A stretch of DNA of 42,979 bases. It comes from an uncultured Bacteroidales bacterium. GTDB lineage: Bacteria > Bacteroidota > Bacteroidia > Bacteroidales > UBA1715. Each line of letters opens with the position of its first letter. Position 1 is the stretch's first letter. Below are positions 32,084 to 39,982 of this stretch, in pieces. The DNA is taken from assembly GCA_937892155.1 (NCBI GenBank), contig CALAUG010000089.1, positions 1-42,979 of the forward strand, given 5' to 3'. The notes below the pieces were generated by a model. The model ran no database searches and was not told where the DNA came from. It worked only from the letters and a program-made list of their open reading frames with translations. A program made the translations under genes and the position numbers.

Positions 32084-33097
32084 TTATTTGGGATTATATT
32101 TCGCTTTCCGCATAATTTCTTTTGAAGATTTTATTGCGAACAAGTCTTTCAACGTTGTGGAAGGGTTATTCCGCATATATGATTCAATGATTTTGAAACC
32201 AATCCATTGACCGATCCGTGCAGGCGATTCTTTAGAAAAAACAACGGTGAAAGGGCCATCGTCAATAAACCGTTTTTGAATCATATAATCGTTTGAAAAT
32301 AAAAGGTTCTCGGTGCTGATAAGATATTTCCAGAATTCGCCTTCGGAATTTTGGCAGAAATCTAATTGCTGTTGGCTGTATCCCCACAGCAACGAATCTG
32401 GCTCATCTGGGAGCATGCATTTTACAAAATATTGATATCGCCCGCATTGGAGCATTTTTGCAAGTAGATAATCTTCTTCAAACATTTCTGGGAAATCACT
32501 TTCTGCCATTGCACGCATAACATCAATTGGTAGCTTCTCAGGCGTCATATTGCGTCTTACGTACGACTCCATCATCATTGAATTGTAGAAGTAACAATTT
32601 GCTCCTAAAAATTTGTCTATACCAATGGCAATAATATTTGAATCAATAGCCATAGAGTAGTTTACACCAGTGATAAAAGTGTAGAATTGAGGAATTTCGT
32701 TGTCGGGGAAATAGTATTTGTAATATTGTAGCGCATTGGTGATTTTCTTTTCGTAATTCATCTGATTCGCTGTGAATGCGCTATCGCTCAAATGATATAA
32801 TTCCTGAATCCATTTGTCTTTAATGAATTTTGGGATGGTTGAATCAATTGGTGAATCTGGGCAAAAACGTTGATGGATATCCATAACGTATGAATTATAG
32901 AAGTCGCCATATTTTTTCTGCAACGCAACTACATTGTCTGGCGTGTAATCGTCAGCTAATTTCTGAATGTCGTTGTGGAATGTTTGAATGGAAAAATCGA
33001 CCGAAATATCAGATACTTTTTTATGGTATGGATTCTTATCGCAGGCATTCAAGAAACACATACACAAAAGGAAATATAGAATTTGTTTTGTGTTCAT
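32084..33097 (-). CDS. gldB: GldB-like gliding motility/T9SS-associated lipoprotein
   Basis: A 337-residue lipoprotein: signal peptide with lipobox CFLNAC (Cys19), then a globular domain with the GldB pattern: FSIQTFHNDIQKL, YGDFYNSYV, FITGVNYSMAIDSNIIAIGIDKFLG (IIAIGIDKFLG), FLGANCYFY, and the C-terminal GPFTVVFSKESPARIGQWIG with KIIESYMRNNP. GldB is needed for gliding and for T9SS-linked functions in Flavobacterium, and homologues occur in non-gliding Bacteroidota. It probably sits in the membrane facing the periplasm. It follows the LpxL-like gene by 17 bases in the same direction. Confidence 0.85.
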   Translation of the reverse strand: MNTKQILYFLLCMCFLNACDKNPYHKKVSDISVDFSIQTFHNDIQKLADDYTPDNVVALQKKYGDFYNSYVMDIHQRFCPDSPIDSTIPKFIKDKWIQELYHLSDSAFTANQMNYEKKITNALQYYKYYFPDNEIPQFYTFITGVNYSMAIDSNIIAIGIDKFLGANCYFYNSMMMESYVRRNMTPEKLPIDVMRAMAESDFPEMFEEDYLLAKMLQCGRYQYFVKCMLPDEPDSLLWGYSQQQLDFCQNSEGEFWKYLISTENLLFSNDYMIQKRFIDDGPFTVVFSKESPARIGQWIGFKIIESYMRNNPSTTLKDLFAIKSSKEIMRKAKYNPK

Positions 33098-33114
33098 AGT
33101 TGAAAAATAAAGTG

Positions 33115-34119
33115 TTAGTTTTTATTTTCTTCTGTCGCAGCATTCTCCATTGCCTTTTGTCTCTTTCTGCTTTCGAGGTGTTTAGCGAGTATTTCTGGAG
33201 TAGTGTTCCAACGTTTGTGCATCCATATCCATTGGTCGGGATATTCCCGTACTATAGATTCTATTGCGTTGTTGTGAAGTTGCGTGTTATGTACGATATC
33301 GTATTGTTTATCACCTGTTGTTTCAAATGGAATTTTAGGTAGGATTTTGAAGAGATACTTACCATCGCCTTGTCGTATTGTGAACATTGGTACAATGGCT
33401 GCACCACTATCCATAGCCAGACGTGCACAGCCAAGTGGAGTATATGCTTTATGACCAAAAAAGTCTAAAAATTCCCCACGTATGTTCATGCTGTCCTGGT
33501 CAATCATAATAATCATACAGTCTCCATTGTTGAGAGCACCCACAAGTCTGTCGTAACAATGGTCCTGACGTGAAAAATTCTTCATCCCACGTGTTTCGCG
33601 GAGGTCAATCATAAATTTGTTAAGAGCAGGATTTTTAATCTTGCTGCTGACCGCCGATGTTTCGTAACCAAGAATGGGTGGCATTATTGCCGAAAATTCC
33701 CATCCACACGTGTGCGGTACTAGACAAAGAACACCTTTGCCTCGTTCATAAGCAGCTTTAAGATGCTCTTCTCCTTCAATGGTAAAATATTTTAAAAATT
33801 CTTTGCGTGTAGTCTTTTTTGACCACCACGCATAGTCGTTGAACGTACGTACTAGTGTGAGAAAAATATTCTTCCCGATGTTGTATTTTTCTTCTTTACT
33901 TTTGGATTCCCCATACGCCAATGTCAAGTTGTCATCGACCGTTTTGTGCATTTTATGTAAAAATGGATATGCTATCCGTGCCAACAAACTGTGCCAAGCG
34001 CAGGCAACTTTCCTAGGGATAATAAACCGTTCCAAGCAGAGGAATTTTGCAAGATAATACACTGCAAAATTGCGTACAGGCCTGATGATATATTTCTTTA
34101 ATCGTTTTTTACGTCCCAT
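33115..34119 (-). CDS. LpxL/LpxM-family lipid A acyltransferase
   Basis: A 334-residue inner-membrane-associated acyltransferase that adds a secondary acyl chain to lipid A. A basic amphipathic N-terminus (RKKRLKKYIIRPVRNF) precedes the family core with the catalytic H-X4-E motif VPHTCGWEFS (His136, Glu141), DRLVGALNNGDCMIIMIDQD, FFGHKAYTPLGCARLA and the C-terminal YPDQWIWMHKRW. Length and motif order are typical. Its -7 region is embedded in a perfect inverted repeat (34135-34158). Cotranscribed with gldB. Confidence 0.9.
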   Translation of the reverse strand: MGRKKRLKKYIIRPVRNFAVYYLAKFLCLERFIIPRKVACAWHSLLARIAYPFLHKMHKTVDDNLTLAYGESKSKEEKYNIGKNIFLTLVRTFNDYAWWSKKTTRKEFLKYFTIEGEEHLKAAYERGKGVLCLVPHTCGWEFSAIMPPILGYETSAVSSKIKNPALNKFMIDLRETRGMKNFSRQDHCYDRLVGALNNGDCMIIMIDQDSMNIRGEFLDFFGHKAYTPLGCARLAMDSGAAIVPMFTIRQGDGKYLFKILPKIPFETTGDKQYDIVHNTQLHNNAIESIVREYPDQWIWMHKRWNTTPEILAKHLESRKRQKAMENAATEENKN

Positions 34120-34134
34120 TGGTTTATTTTCTAG

Positions 34135-34158
34135 TGCAAAGAAACGGAATTCTTTGCA
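34135..34158. promoter_or_regulatory. Perfect 9-bp inverted repeat upstream of the LpxL-like gene
   Basis: TGCAAAGAA (34135-34143) and TTCTTTGCA (34150-34158) are exact reverse complements around a 6-base centre. On the minus strand the proximal arm provides TTTCTTTG, one base off the -7 consensus, 16 bp before the ATG at 34119. It could be an operator over the promoter or a weak hairpin after the acetyltransferase gene; there is no T-run. Confidence 0.45.
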
Positions 34159-34188
34159 AGAATTGCTAAAAACTTGCGAAATGTTCTT

Positions 34189-34725
34189 TTAAATCATTAA
34201 AAATTTCTTCTCTGATTTAAGTTTTTCATAATGTTCTTTGTCGCGATACTTGAATACTTTTGCTGGATGTCCGCCAGCAATTGCCAATGGGGGAATATTA
34301 TTTACGACAACGCTTCCAGCTTGGATTATGGCGCCTTCGCCAATTGTAACTCCTGATAGTACGAGGACGTTGTCCCCTAACCAAACAAAGTCTCCTATTG
34401 ATACATCTTCCACTATCCAAGTATGGTCGTAAGGTAGGAGTTCTCCACCGTCATAGTTGTGGTAATCGGTGAAAATTTGACATCCTGTTCCTGTATGGAC
34501 GTAGTTCCCAATAACGCAACGACCTTTACCAGTAATATGGATTCCGCCAAGCGATACTTGATCGCCAAGTTCGGTTCGACTATTTACGGTAGAAAAATTA
34601 CGCACAAGCACTTTGCCGTGGCTCGCACATTTACTGCATACAATGTAGTGAAATGCCCAGCGTGGAGTGATGATTTTTAGAAGAAATTGCCTGAATTTAT
34701 ATCTAAAGGAGTTCTTGTTATCCAT
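34189..34725 (-). CDS. Hexapeptide-repeat (left-handed beta-helix) acetyltransferase
   Basis: A 178-residue acyltransferase of the WcaF/WbbJ/maltose O-acetyltransferase type, which acetylates a sugar of a surface glycan using acetyl-CoA. The repeated hexapeptide pattern appears in ITGKGRCVIGNYVHTGTG, DVSIGDFVWLGDNVLVLSGV and TIGEGAIIQAGSVVVNNIPP, followed by LAIAGGHPAKVFKYR, the usual C-terminal loop. ATG 34725 is preferred to ATG 34731 because a GATATTTG box at 34743-34750 would start transcription about 34736. Which sugar is acetylated cannot be told. Confidence 0.85.
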   Translation of the reverse strand: MDNKNSFRYKFRQFLLKIITPRWAFHYIVCSKCASHGKVLVRNFSTVNSRTELGDQVSLGGIHITGKGRCVIGNYVHTGTGCQIFTDYHNYDGGELLPYDHTWIVEDVSIGDFVWLGDNVLVLSGVTIGEGAIIQAGSVVVNNIPPLAIAGGHPAKVFKYRDKEHYEKLKSEKKFLMI

Positions 34726-34773
34726 TTCCATTTGTTTTTCGGCAAATATCGGTATGAAAGACTGAAAAATCAG

Positions 34774-34781
34774 TATTTTTG
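34774..34781 (+). promoter_or_regulatory. -7 box of the glycerophosphotransferase gene
   Basis: TATTTTTG (TAnnTTTG) 19 bases before ATG 34801; transcription would start near 34788. It supports ATG 34801 as the start codon rather than any upstream in-frame codon. Confidence 0.5.
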
Positions 34782-34800
34782 TCCTACTTTTATAAGTGCG

Positions 34801-35952
34801 ATGAAAACTTTTATAATCAAACTTTTACGAAAAACTGTATTTGTATGGCTTTCGTGGTTTAATAAATTAATTCCACATAATAGCTGTAAAATATTGTTTT
34901 ATACGGAATTAGGTTTTCGCGATAATGTAAAGGCGCTTTATGATTATCTTGTGGAGCATTCGTTTAATCAAAAATATACTATTGTTGTGGCTGCCAATGA
35001 TTATAAAAATTTTGCTCATGTTCATTTGCCAAACGTAACATTCGTGAGTCATTGGTCTGGTTATTGGCATTATTTTTCTGCAGGTTATGTGTTTTATTGT
35101 TTTGGGCGGATCCCATTTTATCCCTCAAAACGGCAAACTGTTGTGCAACTTTGGCACGGAACTCCGTTTAAGTCGCCCAGTAAGGATATGAAGGAAAATT
35201 ACAATGAAAAACATTTGTTTTTTACTCATGTATTAGCAAGTTCCAATCACTTAAAACCTGTTTTAAGCGGCCAATTTGCGGGTTTCCCGTATGATAAAAT
35301 TATAGTTTGTGGACAGCCACGCAACGATGCACTATTCAGTAACCATAAATACGATTTCGGCGAGTATAAAAAATTGGTCGTGTGGGCACCGACATTCCGG
35401 ACTTCTAAAATTATGGGTAATGACACTTTGGAAAAAGCTCGTTTGTTGCCAATTTTTGATGTCGAAAAACTTGCGGAACTCAATGCTTTTCTTAGAGAAC
35501 GCGAAATGAAAATAATAGTGAAACTCCATCCTATGCAAAGTATAGATGATTACCAATTGGTTGAAATGGAGAATCTTCTATTTTTGAGTCACGCAGAATT
35601 TGTGCGTCGTAAGATGGATTTATATTTGCTTCTATCTCAGGCAGATGCGCTGATTACCGATTATTCATCAATCTTTTCTGACTATTTATTATTGAACCGA
35701 CCGATAGCTTTTACCGAAGATGATTTGGAAGAATATCAACATTCTCGAGGTTTTTCAGTTCCCAATATCGATTGTTATAAAGCTGGAGCGCGAATTCGAA
35801 CGGAAGCAGATTTTTATGTGTTTATAGAAACAGTCTTGAATGGTAGCGATTGTTACGAAAATGCTCGCCGTCAGGCAAATCTATTGCTTAATGATTATGT
35901 CGATGGAAATGCTTGCCAACGTGTTGTACAAGCTGTTGGAATAGAGAAATGA
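34801..35952 (+). CDS. CDP-glycerol glycerophosphotransferase (TagB/TagF family)
   Basis: A 383-residue transferase that moves glycerol phosphate from CDP-glycerol to an acceptor glycan or lipid. Family motifs: VVQLWHGTPFKSP (catalytic-type His119), ASSNHLKPVL, GQPRNDALF, WAPTFRTS, VKLHPMQ, and ADALITDYSSIFSDYLLLNRP. In Gram-positive bacteria it builds teichoic acid; here, in a Gram-negative genome, it more likely decorates capsule or LPS glycan. ATG 34801 follows a good -7 box. The gene is convergent with a glycerol-3-phosphate cytidylyltransferase gene that can supply its substrate (two bases between stops). Confidence 0.88.
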   Translation: MKTFIIKLLRKTVFVWLSWFNKLIPHNSCKILFYTELGFRDNVKALYDYLVEHSFNQKYTIVVAANDYKNFAHVHLPNVTFVSHWSGYWHYFSAGYVFYCFGRIPFYPSKRQTVVQLWHGTPFKSPSKDMKENYNEKHLFFTHVLASSNHLKPVLSGQFAGFPYDKIIVCGQPRNDALFSNHKYDFGEYKKLVVWAPTFRTSKIMGNDTLEKARLLPIFDVEKLAELNAFLREREMKIIVKLHPMQSIDDYQLVEMENLLFLSHAEFVRRKMDLYLLLSQADALITDYSSIFSDYLLLNRPIAFTEDDLEEYQHSRGFSVPNIDCYKAGARIRTEADFYVFIETVLNGSDCYENARRQANLLLNDYVDGNACQRVVQAVGIEK

Positions 35953-35954
35953 GT

Positions 35955-36374
35955 TTATTTGTTTCCGCGTAGCATTACCAATGTCTCGTTTATTAGCGTG
36001 CTTGACGTACCTTTTGTGTAAGGAAAATATACTAGTTCTACACCTACAGCTTTTAAATCTGCTTCAATTTTGTTCCATTTCTCTGTGCCTTTCCAATCAT
36101 CCCCAACAAACATTTTATTAAAATGATATTTTTCCCAGGCAGCAAGTTTATCCATGTTTTCTTGTGCAACAACCTCGTCAACATATCGAATTGCTTTCAC
36201 AATTTCAACTCTTTCCTCAAATGGAATCACGGCACGTTTATTTTTATACATCACCAAATCATCGGTCGAAACACCTACAATTAGGTGGTCGCATTGTGCT
36301 TTTGCTTTTCGTAAAAGATTTAAGTGACCGATATGAAATAAATCAAAAACGCCAGTTGTGTAACCAATAATCAT
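35955..36374 (-). CDS. tagD: Glycerol-3-phosphate cytidylyltransferase (TagD-like)
   Basis: A 139-residue nucleotidyltransferase-fold enzyme. IIGYTTGVFDLFHIGHLNLL carries the HxGH motif (His14-His17), followed by VGVSTDDLV, RVEIVKAIRYVDEV, MFVGDDWKGTEKW and YTKGTSSTLIN in place of the RTxGISTT motif. It would make CDP-glycerol from CTP and glycerol 3-phosphate for the transferase encoded convergently. An ADP-heptose-type or ethanolamine-phosphate cytidylyltransferase is possible but the length and motif set favour TagD. It is second in a two-gene unit behind an asparagine-synthase-like gene (6-base gap). Confidence 0.88.
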   Translation of the reverse strand: MIIGYTTGVFDLFHIGHLNLLRKAKAQCDHLIVGVSTDDLVMYKNKRAVIPFEERVEIVKAIRYVDEVVAQENMDKLAAWEKYHFNKMFVGDDWKGTEKWNKIEADLKAVGVELVYFPYTKGTSSTLINETLVMLRGNK

Positions 36375-36380
36375 ATTCTA

Positions 36381-37430
36381 TTATTTTTGAGGGAAATAAA
36401 TATTCAAAAATTCTTGTAGGCAAAACAGTAACCATTTTTGATTTCCGTTGAACTTGCTGATGTCGATGTTTGGCTTAAATTCTTTGCGAGTTGGTCCTTG
36501 CCAATTTTTAAAATACTCGTCAACGGGTCGCGGCATAGGTGCTTTTTCTGGCAGAGCTATAGAAGGGTATCGACGTAGAAACAATTGTCGTACGAAGTAT
36601 TTTGAATCACCGTTTCGTGTGCGTTGCAAATCAACAGGTTCTGTCATTTTTAGATTTTCGTATGGATCGACAAAGTGCATTTCCGCAGTTTCGAAAGCAT
36701 TTTGATATGAGCTGTAACTTTCTTCAGTAATGACTTTATCATAAAATCCAAGAAAGTCAATATTGTCGCCATTCCGATAGCGCTCATATAAGTACAAAAC
36801 ATCGGCTGGTTCTGCTAATACGTCTTGTGGGTCAATATAAATTGAGCGTTTTACAAAGGCATCAAAACTCCAATCTTGTGATAAAAGACCATCCATTCCA
36901 TAAAAAACATAGTCAGCTGCATCGCCTATCACCATTTTAGTAATTCCATTACGTTTTGCCTGCAATGCCGCTAAATATATTTGTGGCTCAATAGAATGAA
37001 CTGGTGCACCTTTTTTTGCCATAATAGCGGGCAAACTTTTCATAACGTCGTCCCATGTTATATCAACGTAGTGCAACTTTAATCCATTATATTCTGCAAA
37101 TTTTTCAGCCCGTTTCAATTCGTCTTGTGCAAAGTCTTTAAAACGAAATGTATAGGCGTCTGTACCTTGGGGTAGATATGAAGCAAGGCAGGCAGAATCC
37201 ATGCCGCCCGATAGTAGAATACCAATATGCTGTTCAGAGGCCAGCTGGTCAAATTGCTTTTGCAACGCTTGATCAAGGTCATTAACCGATGAAATTGGAA
37301 TTTGATTTTCGGGCAATGGTAATTTTGCAGTTTTGTGATGCATTCCCTGCGCAAATTCAACAGCATTTTTCTCTATGTAGCGGAAGGCTACGTAAGAACT
37401 CATGCAGTAATTCTTGTCAATCATTTCCAA
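36381..37430 (-). CDS. Stand-alone asparagine-synthase-like ATP-pyrophosphatase
   Basis: A 349-residue protein with the PP-loop motif GILLSGGMDSACLASYL (residues about 70-86), TFRFKDFAQDELKRAEKFAE and KMVIGDAADYVFYGMDGL as in the synthetase domain of asparagine synthase. The N-terminal glutamine-hydrolysing domain is missing: no Cys2 and only about 70 residues precede the loop. It must use free ammonia, a separate amidotransferase or a different nucleophile. Cotranscribed with tagD, so it probably modifies a sugar or glycerol-linked acid of a surface polymer by amidation. The exact reaction is unknown. Confidence 0.82.
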   Translation of the reverse strand: MEMIDKNYCMSSYVAFRYIEKNAVEFAQGMHHKTAKLPLPENQIPISSVNDLDQALQKQFDQLASEQHIGILLSGGMDSACLASYLPQGTDAYTFRFKDFAQDELKRAEKFAEYNGLKLHYVDITWDDVMKSLPAIMAKKGAPVHSIEPQIYLAALQAKRNGITKMVIGDAADYVFYGMDGLLSQDWSFDAFVKRSIYIDPQDVLAEPADVLYLYERYRNGDNIDFLGFYDKVITEESYSSYQNAFETAEMHFVDPYENLKMTEPVDLQRTRNGDSKYFVRQLFLRRYPSIALPEKAPMPRPVDEYFKNWQGPTRKEFKPNIDISKFNGNQKWLLFCLQEFLNIYFPQK

Positions 37431-37448
37431 GTTGGGTTTTTATTATAG

Positions 37449-37456
37449 CAAAGGTA
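37449..37456 (-). promoter_or_regulatory. -7 box of the asparagine-synthase-like/tagD operon
   Basis: Minus strand TACCTTTG (TAnnTTTG), placing the start near 37442, 12 bases before ATG 37430. The preceding gene ends at 37498, so this is a separate unit. Confidence 0.5.
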
Positions 37457-37497
37457 ATGAAAAGAGATTTTATTTATTGTTGTTTTGGGAATTCTTT

Positions 37498-38220
37498 TTA
37501 TTTCATAAATTTTGGAAACACATCCATTGAGCATCGTTTTATTTCTGCTTGATATTTTTTGTGATTTCCGCCACAACATTGATTCAGTAAATCGTAGAAA
37601 TCTTTGCTGTGGTTCATATATACAGTGTGGCAAAGTTCGTGGAGAATAATGTAGTCGATTAGGTAAAACGGCAAGGTCATGGTATATAACGAGAAAATAA
37701 TGCGTTTTTGTGTGTTGCAGCAGCCCCATCGGGTTTTAGCGCTCGAAATTTTTACGCTGGCATAGGAAAAATTATGTTGTTGCGCCAACAATTTAATTCT
37801 ATCGGGAATATAGAATTGTGCTTCTTTGCGTAAAACGGTTTCTATCGTGCTTGTAAGCTCTTCTTGAATTCTTGGATTTTCAATACCGATTGTTTGTGGC
37901 ACAATTGCTTTTATTGTTTCGTCTTTCACTGAAATTCGAAGTGAATTGTCCAATCCTTTTACGATTTCAAGATTATGAAAATGCGTAAATCTTTCCTGAC
38001 TTTGCGAAATGATTTTTGTTTGCTCTTTCTTTTTAAGTTGCTGATTTATAATCCATTCTGTGTTTGAAAGAACAAAATTTTCTGCTAATTTTTGAGGATA
38101 AAGCCACGGTGTTGAGACATAAACTTCACCGTCGTTTTTAACTTTCACAATGACTTTTCGACACCCTTTTTTCTTGTTGAAATGAACAACACCAATGGTT
38201 GGGAAAATTTTGTCGGACAT
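37498..38220 (-). CDS. YgjP-type (DUF45/M48-like) zinc metallopeptidase domain protein
   Basis: A 240-residue cytoplasmic protein. The C-terminal half has the family motif SSAKTRWGCCN followed by IILHELCHTVYMNHSKDFY, with zinc ligands His194, His198 (HELCH) and the downstream His204, and catalytic Glu195. The N-terminal half carries VIVKVKNDGEVYVSTP, as in YgjP/DUF45 proteins. Its role is unknown; the family is sometimes linked to type I restriction loci, but here it follows lipid acyltransferase genes. Three bases separate it from the upstream gene, so it is the last member of the four-gene unit 41413-37498. Confidence 0.85.
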   Translation of the reverse strand: MSDKIFPTIGVVHFNKKKGCRKVIVKVKNDGEVYVSTPWLYPQKLAENFVLSNTEWIINQQLKKKEQTKIISQSQERFTHFHNLEIVKGLDNSLRISVKDETIKAIVPQTIGIENPRIQEELTSTIETVLRKEAQFYIPDRIKLLAQQHNFSYASVKISSAKTRWGCCNTQKRIIFSLYTMTLPFYLIDYIILHELCHTVYMNHSKDFYDLLNQCCGGNHKKYQAEIKRCSMDVFPKFMK

Positions 38221-38223
38221 TGA

Positions 38224-39150
38224 CTAAAATTGATATGAAAGAATGTATCTGTCCAATTTTTCGGAAACAATATCACTGATTGTGATTAAAATTCCAGTCT
38301 CTTCAACATCTCCAAACCCTTTGTTCAACGATGTTCCGAAGGTTTTCATTGTTTCGCTGAGGTTGATGTAGGAATTGATAAGCGGAGGAATATTGTGTTT
38401 CCGTTCACGTACTTTCGTAAAAAGAATTTTGTAGTCGTCGTGCAAATTGTTGCCGGTAAAAACTTTTGCAAGTTCCGTTTCGTCGTGGAAATAGGGAAGT
38501 GGCTCTATTGTTGTCACCAGTTTTTCTTCATCTTTGAAATGTTTGTTGAAAAAATAAAGAATGTAATCGCGCGCTAACTTGTCGTAACTCAAATACATAG
38601 TCACTTTACCGAACAAATATTGAATTTGTGGGTTGAGTGCGATGACGGCTCCAATTCCTTCCCAAAGATTGTCGAGTACGAAAATGCTTTTTCGTGCCGA
38701 GGCCCCCAAACTTGATTCTTGATAGACGAATGAACGGCCTAATTCAAGTGTGTACGGCATATATTCCTTGCGGAATTTTTCCGAAAAATTGAATAATTCG
38801 GTTGTGGCCATATCGTAATTGCCGTTTGCATTCAACGCATCTTTGCAAAGAATATAACGGTATCCACCAAGAATTTGTCTGCTTTCGGGATTCCAGATAA
38901 TGATTTGTTCGTAAGGATGTTCAGGGTGAATGTCGAATTCGTCAATGTCGAGTTCTTTTCCCGTTCCGCCGCCAGCATTTCTAAACGCTAATTCACGTAA
39001 ACGGCCGATTTCGCGCATGATATTCGGCGAATTGTGGTAGTTTACGGTATAGATTTTATTGGAACCAAAATGAGAGTCACGGAGGAATTTATCGTCGGTC
39101 AATTCGGCGATAATCAATTCTCTATCAACTGGTTCAATAATTTTTTCCAT
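38224..39150 (-). CDS. glsB: GNAT-family N-acyltransferase, probable glycine-lipid synthase GlsB
   Basis: A 308-residue acyltransferase related to OlsB. It shows GNAT-like order: MREIGRLRELAFRNAGGGTG, DIDEFDIHPEHPYEQIIIWN, ILGGYRYILC and TLELGRSFVYQ. The N-acyltransferase of Bacteroides glycine-lipid synthesis is of this kind: it joins a 3-hydroxy fatty acid to glycine. Its partner is an O-acyltransferase (GlsA), and here a gene of that type lies two bases upstream in the same operon. The GlsB identity rests on architecture and this pairing; an ornithine-lipid role cannot be excluded. Confidence 0.78.
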   Translation of the reverse strand: MEKIIEPVDRELIIAELTDDKFLRDSHFGSNKIYTVNYHNSPNIMREIGRLRELAFRNAGGGTGKELDIDEFDIHPEHPYEQIIIWNPESRQILGGYRYILCKDALNANGNYDMATTELFNFSEKFRKEYMPYTLELGRSFVYQESSLGASARKSIFVLDNLWEGIGAVIALNPQIQYLFGKVTMYLSYDKLARDYILYFFNKHFKDEEKLVTTIEPLPYFHDETELAKVFTGNNLHDDYKILFTKVRERKHNIPPLINSYINLSETMKTFGTSLNKGFGDVEETGILITISDIVSEKLDRYILSYQF

Positions 39151-39152
39151 AT

Positions 39153-39980
39153 TTATTTTGTTGGAAGTAAATATGCGATTTTTTTGATTTCCTCAGCCCA
39201 CTCTTTGTCCGTTTTTTCGTCGGTTAAGTCTTTATATGAAATAGGTTTTCCGAAATACATAGAAACGCTTTCATTTTTGTGCTTATACAGTTCGTCAACC
39301 AAATATAGTTGCTCAATATTCGCTTTAATTCCCAATCGTTTACGCCAATTTGCAAGATTGTAGAAAAAGTTTGAGTTTTGTCCGCTTATGAATACGGGAA
39401 TAATGTCGCGTTCGTAGCGTTTGGCGTACGAAATGAACGATTTCTTCCATTCCAAATCAACGATTTTACCTTTGATTTTGCGTGAAACTAGTCCGGCAGG
39501 AAAAATAATGACTTGGTAGTCGGATTTCAGGCTACTTTCAAAAATTTCGGCATAGTCGCGTTTGTTTCTGCCAAAACGGTTGATTGGAATAAAAACATCT
39601 TCAATATCGGGCAGGTTCATCAGCAAATCATTGACCATCAATTTCGTTTTTGGAAACATTTTGCCAACTGCCGAAACTATCATAATGCCGTCGGGACCGC
39701 CAAACGGGTGATTCGATGCAAAAATAAAACGACCTTCGGAAGGAATGTTTTCCTTACCATGGTAATCAATATTTATATTGTTGATTGCGAGATGTTTATG
39801 GAACTTTGGAACGCCAACTAAGTCAGAGATTTTGTCCAAATCGGAATTGATTTCGTCTTGGTGCAACACTTTCGTAAAATAGCGGATAACAAACTTTGGC
39901 AACTTCTTATATAAATCGGGAGCCTTGGTCTTCAATATCTTTTCGACATTGATAAATTCTTTTGATGCTTGTTCGTCCAT
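39153..39980 (-). CDS. glsA: PlsC-family O-acyltransferase, probable GlsA
   Basis: A 275-residue membrane-associated acyltransferase. The catalytic motif is FASNHPFGGPDGIMI, an NHP-x(4)-D variant of H-x4-D used by the Bacteroidota OlsA-like branch, then DVFIPINRFGRNKRDY, VIIFPAGLVSRKIKGKI, WKKSFISYAKRYERDIIPVFIS and SVSMYFGKPIS. It would O-acylate the lyso-glycine lipid made by the GlsB-like protein. It begins two bases after the sugar-transferase stop and ends two bases before glsB. A lysophosphatidate acyltransferase role is the alternative. Confidence 0.78.
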   Translation of the reverse strand: MDEQASKEFINVEKILKTKAPDLYKKLPKFVIRYFTKVLHQDEINSDLDKISDLVGVPKFHKHLAINNINIDYHGKENIPSEGRFIFASNHPFGGPDGIMIVSAVGKMFPKTKLMVNDLLMNLPDIEDVFIPINRFGRNKRDYAEIFESSLKSDYQVIIFPAGLVSRKIKGKIVDLEWKKSFISYAKRYERDIIPVFISGQNSNFFYNLANWRKRLGIKANIEQLYLVDELYKHKNESVSMYFGKPISYKDLTDEKTDKEWAEEIKKIAYLLPTK

Positions 39981-39982
39981 TG

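Noticed and set aside
34687..34800. Upstream extension of the glycerophosphotransferase
   Set aside because: It would overlap the acetyltransferase start and both -7 boxes; ATG 34801 follows a good promoter and starts a normal family N-terminus.
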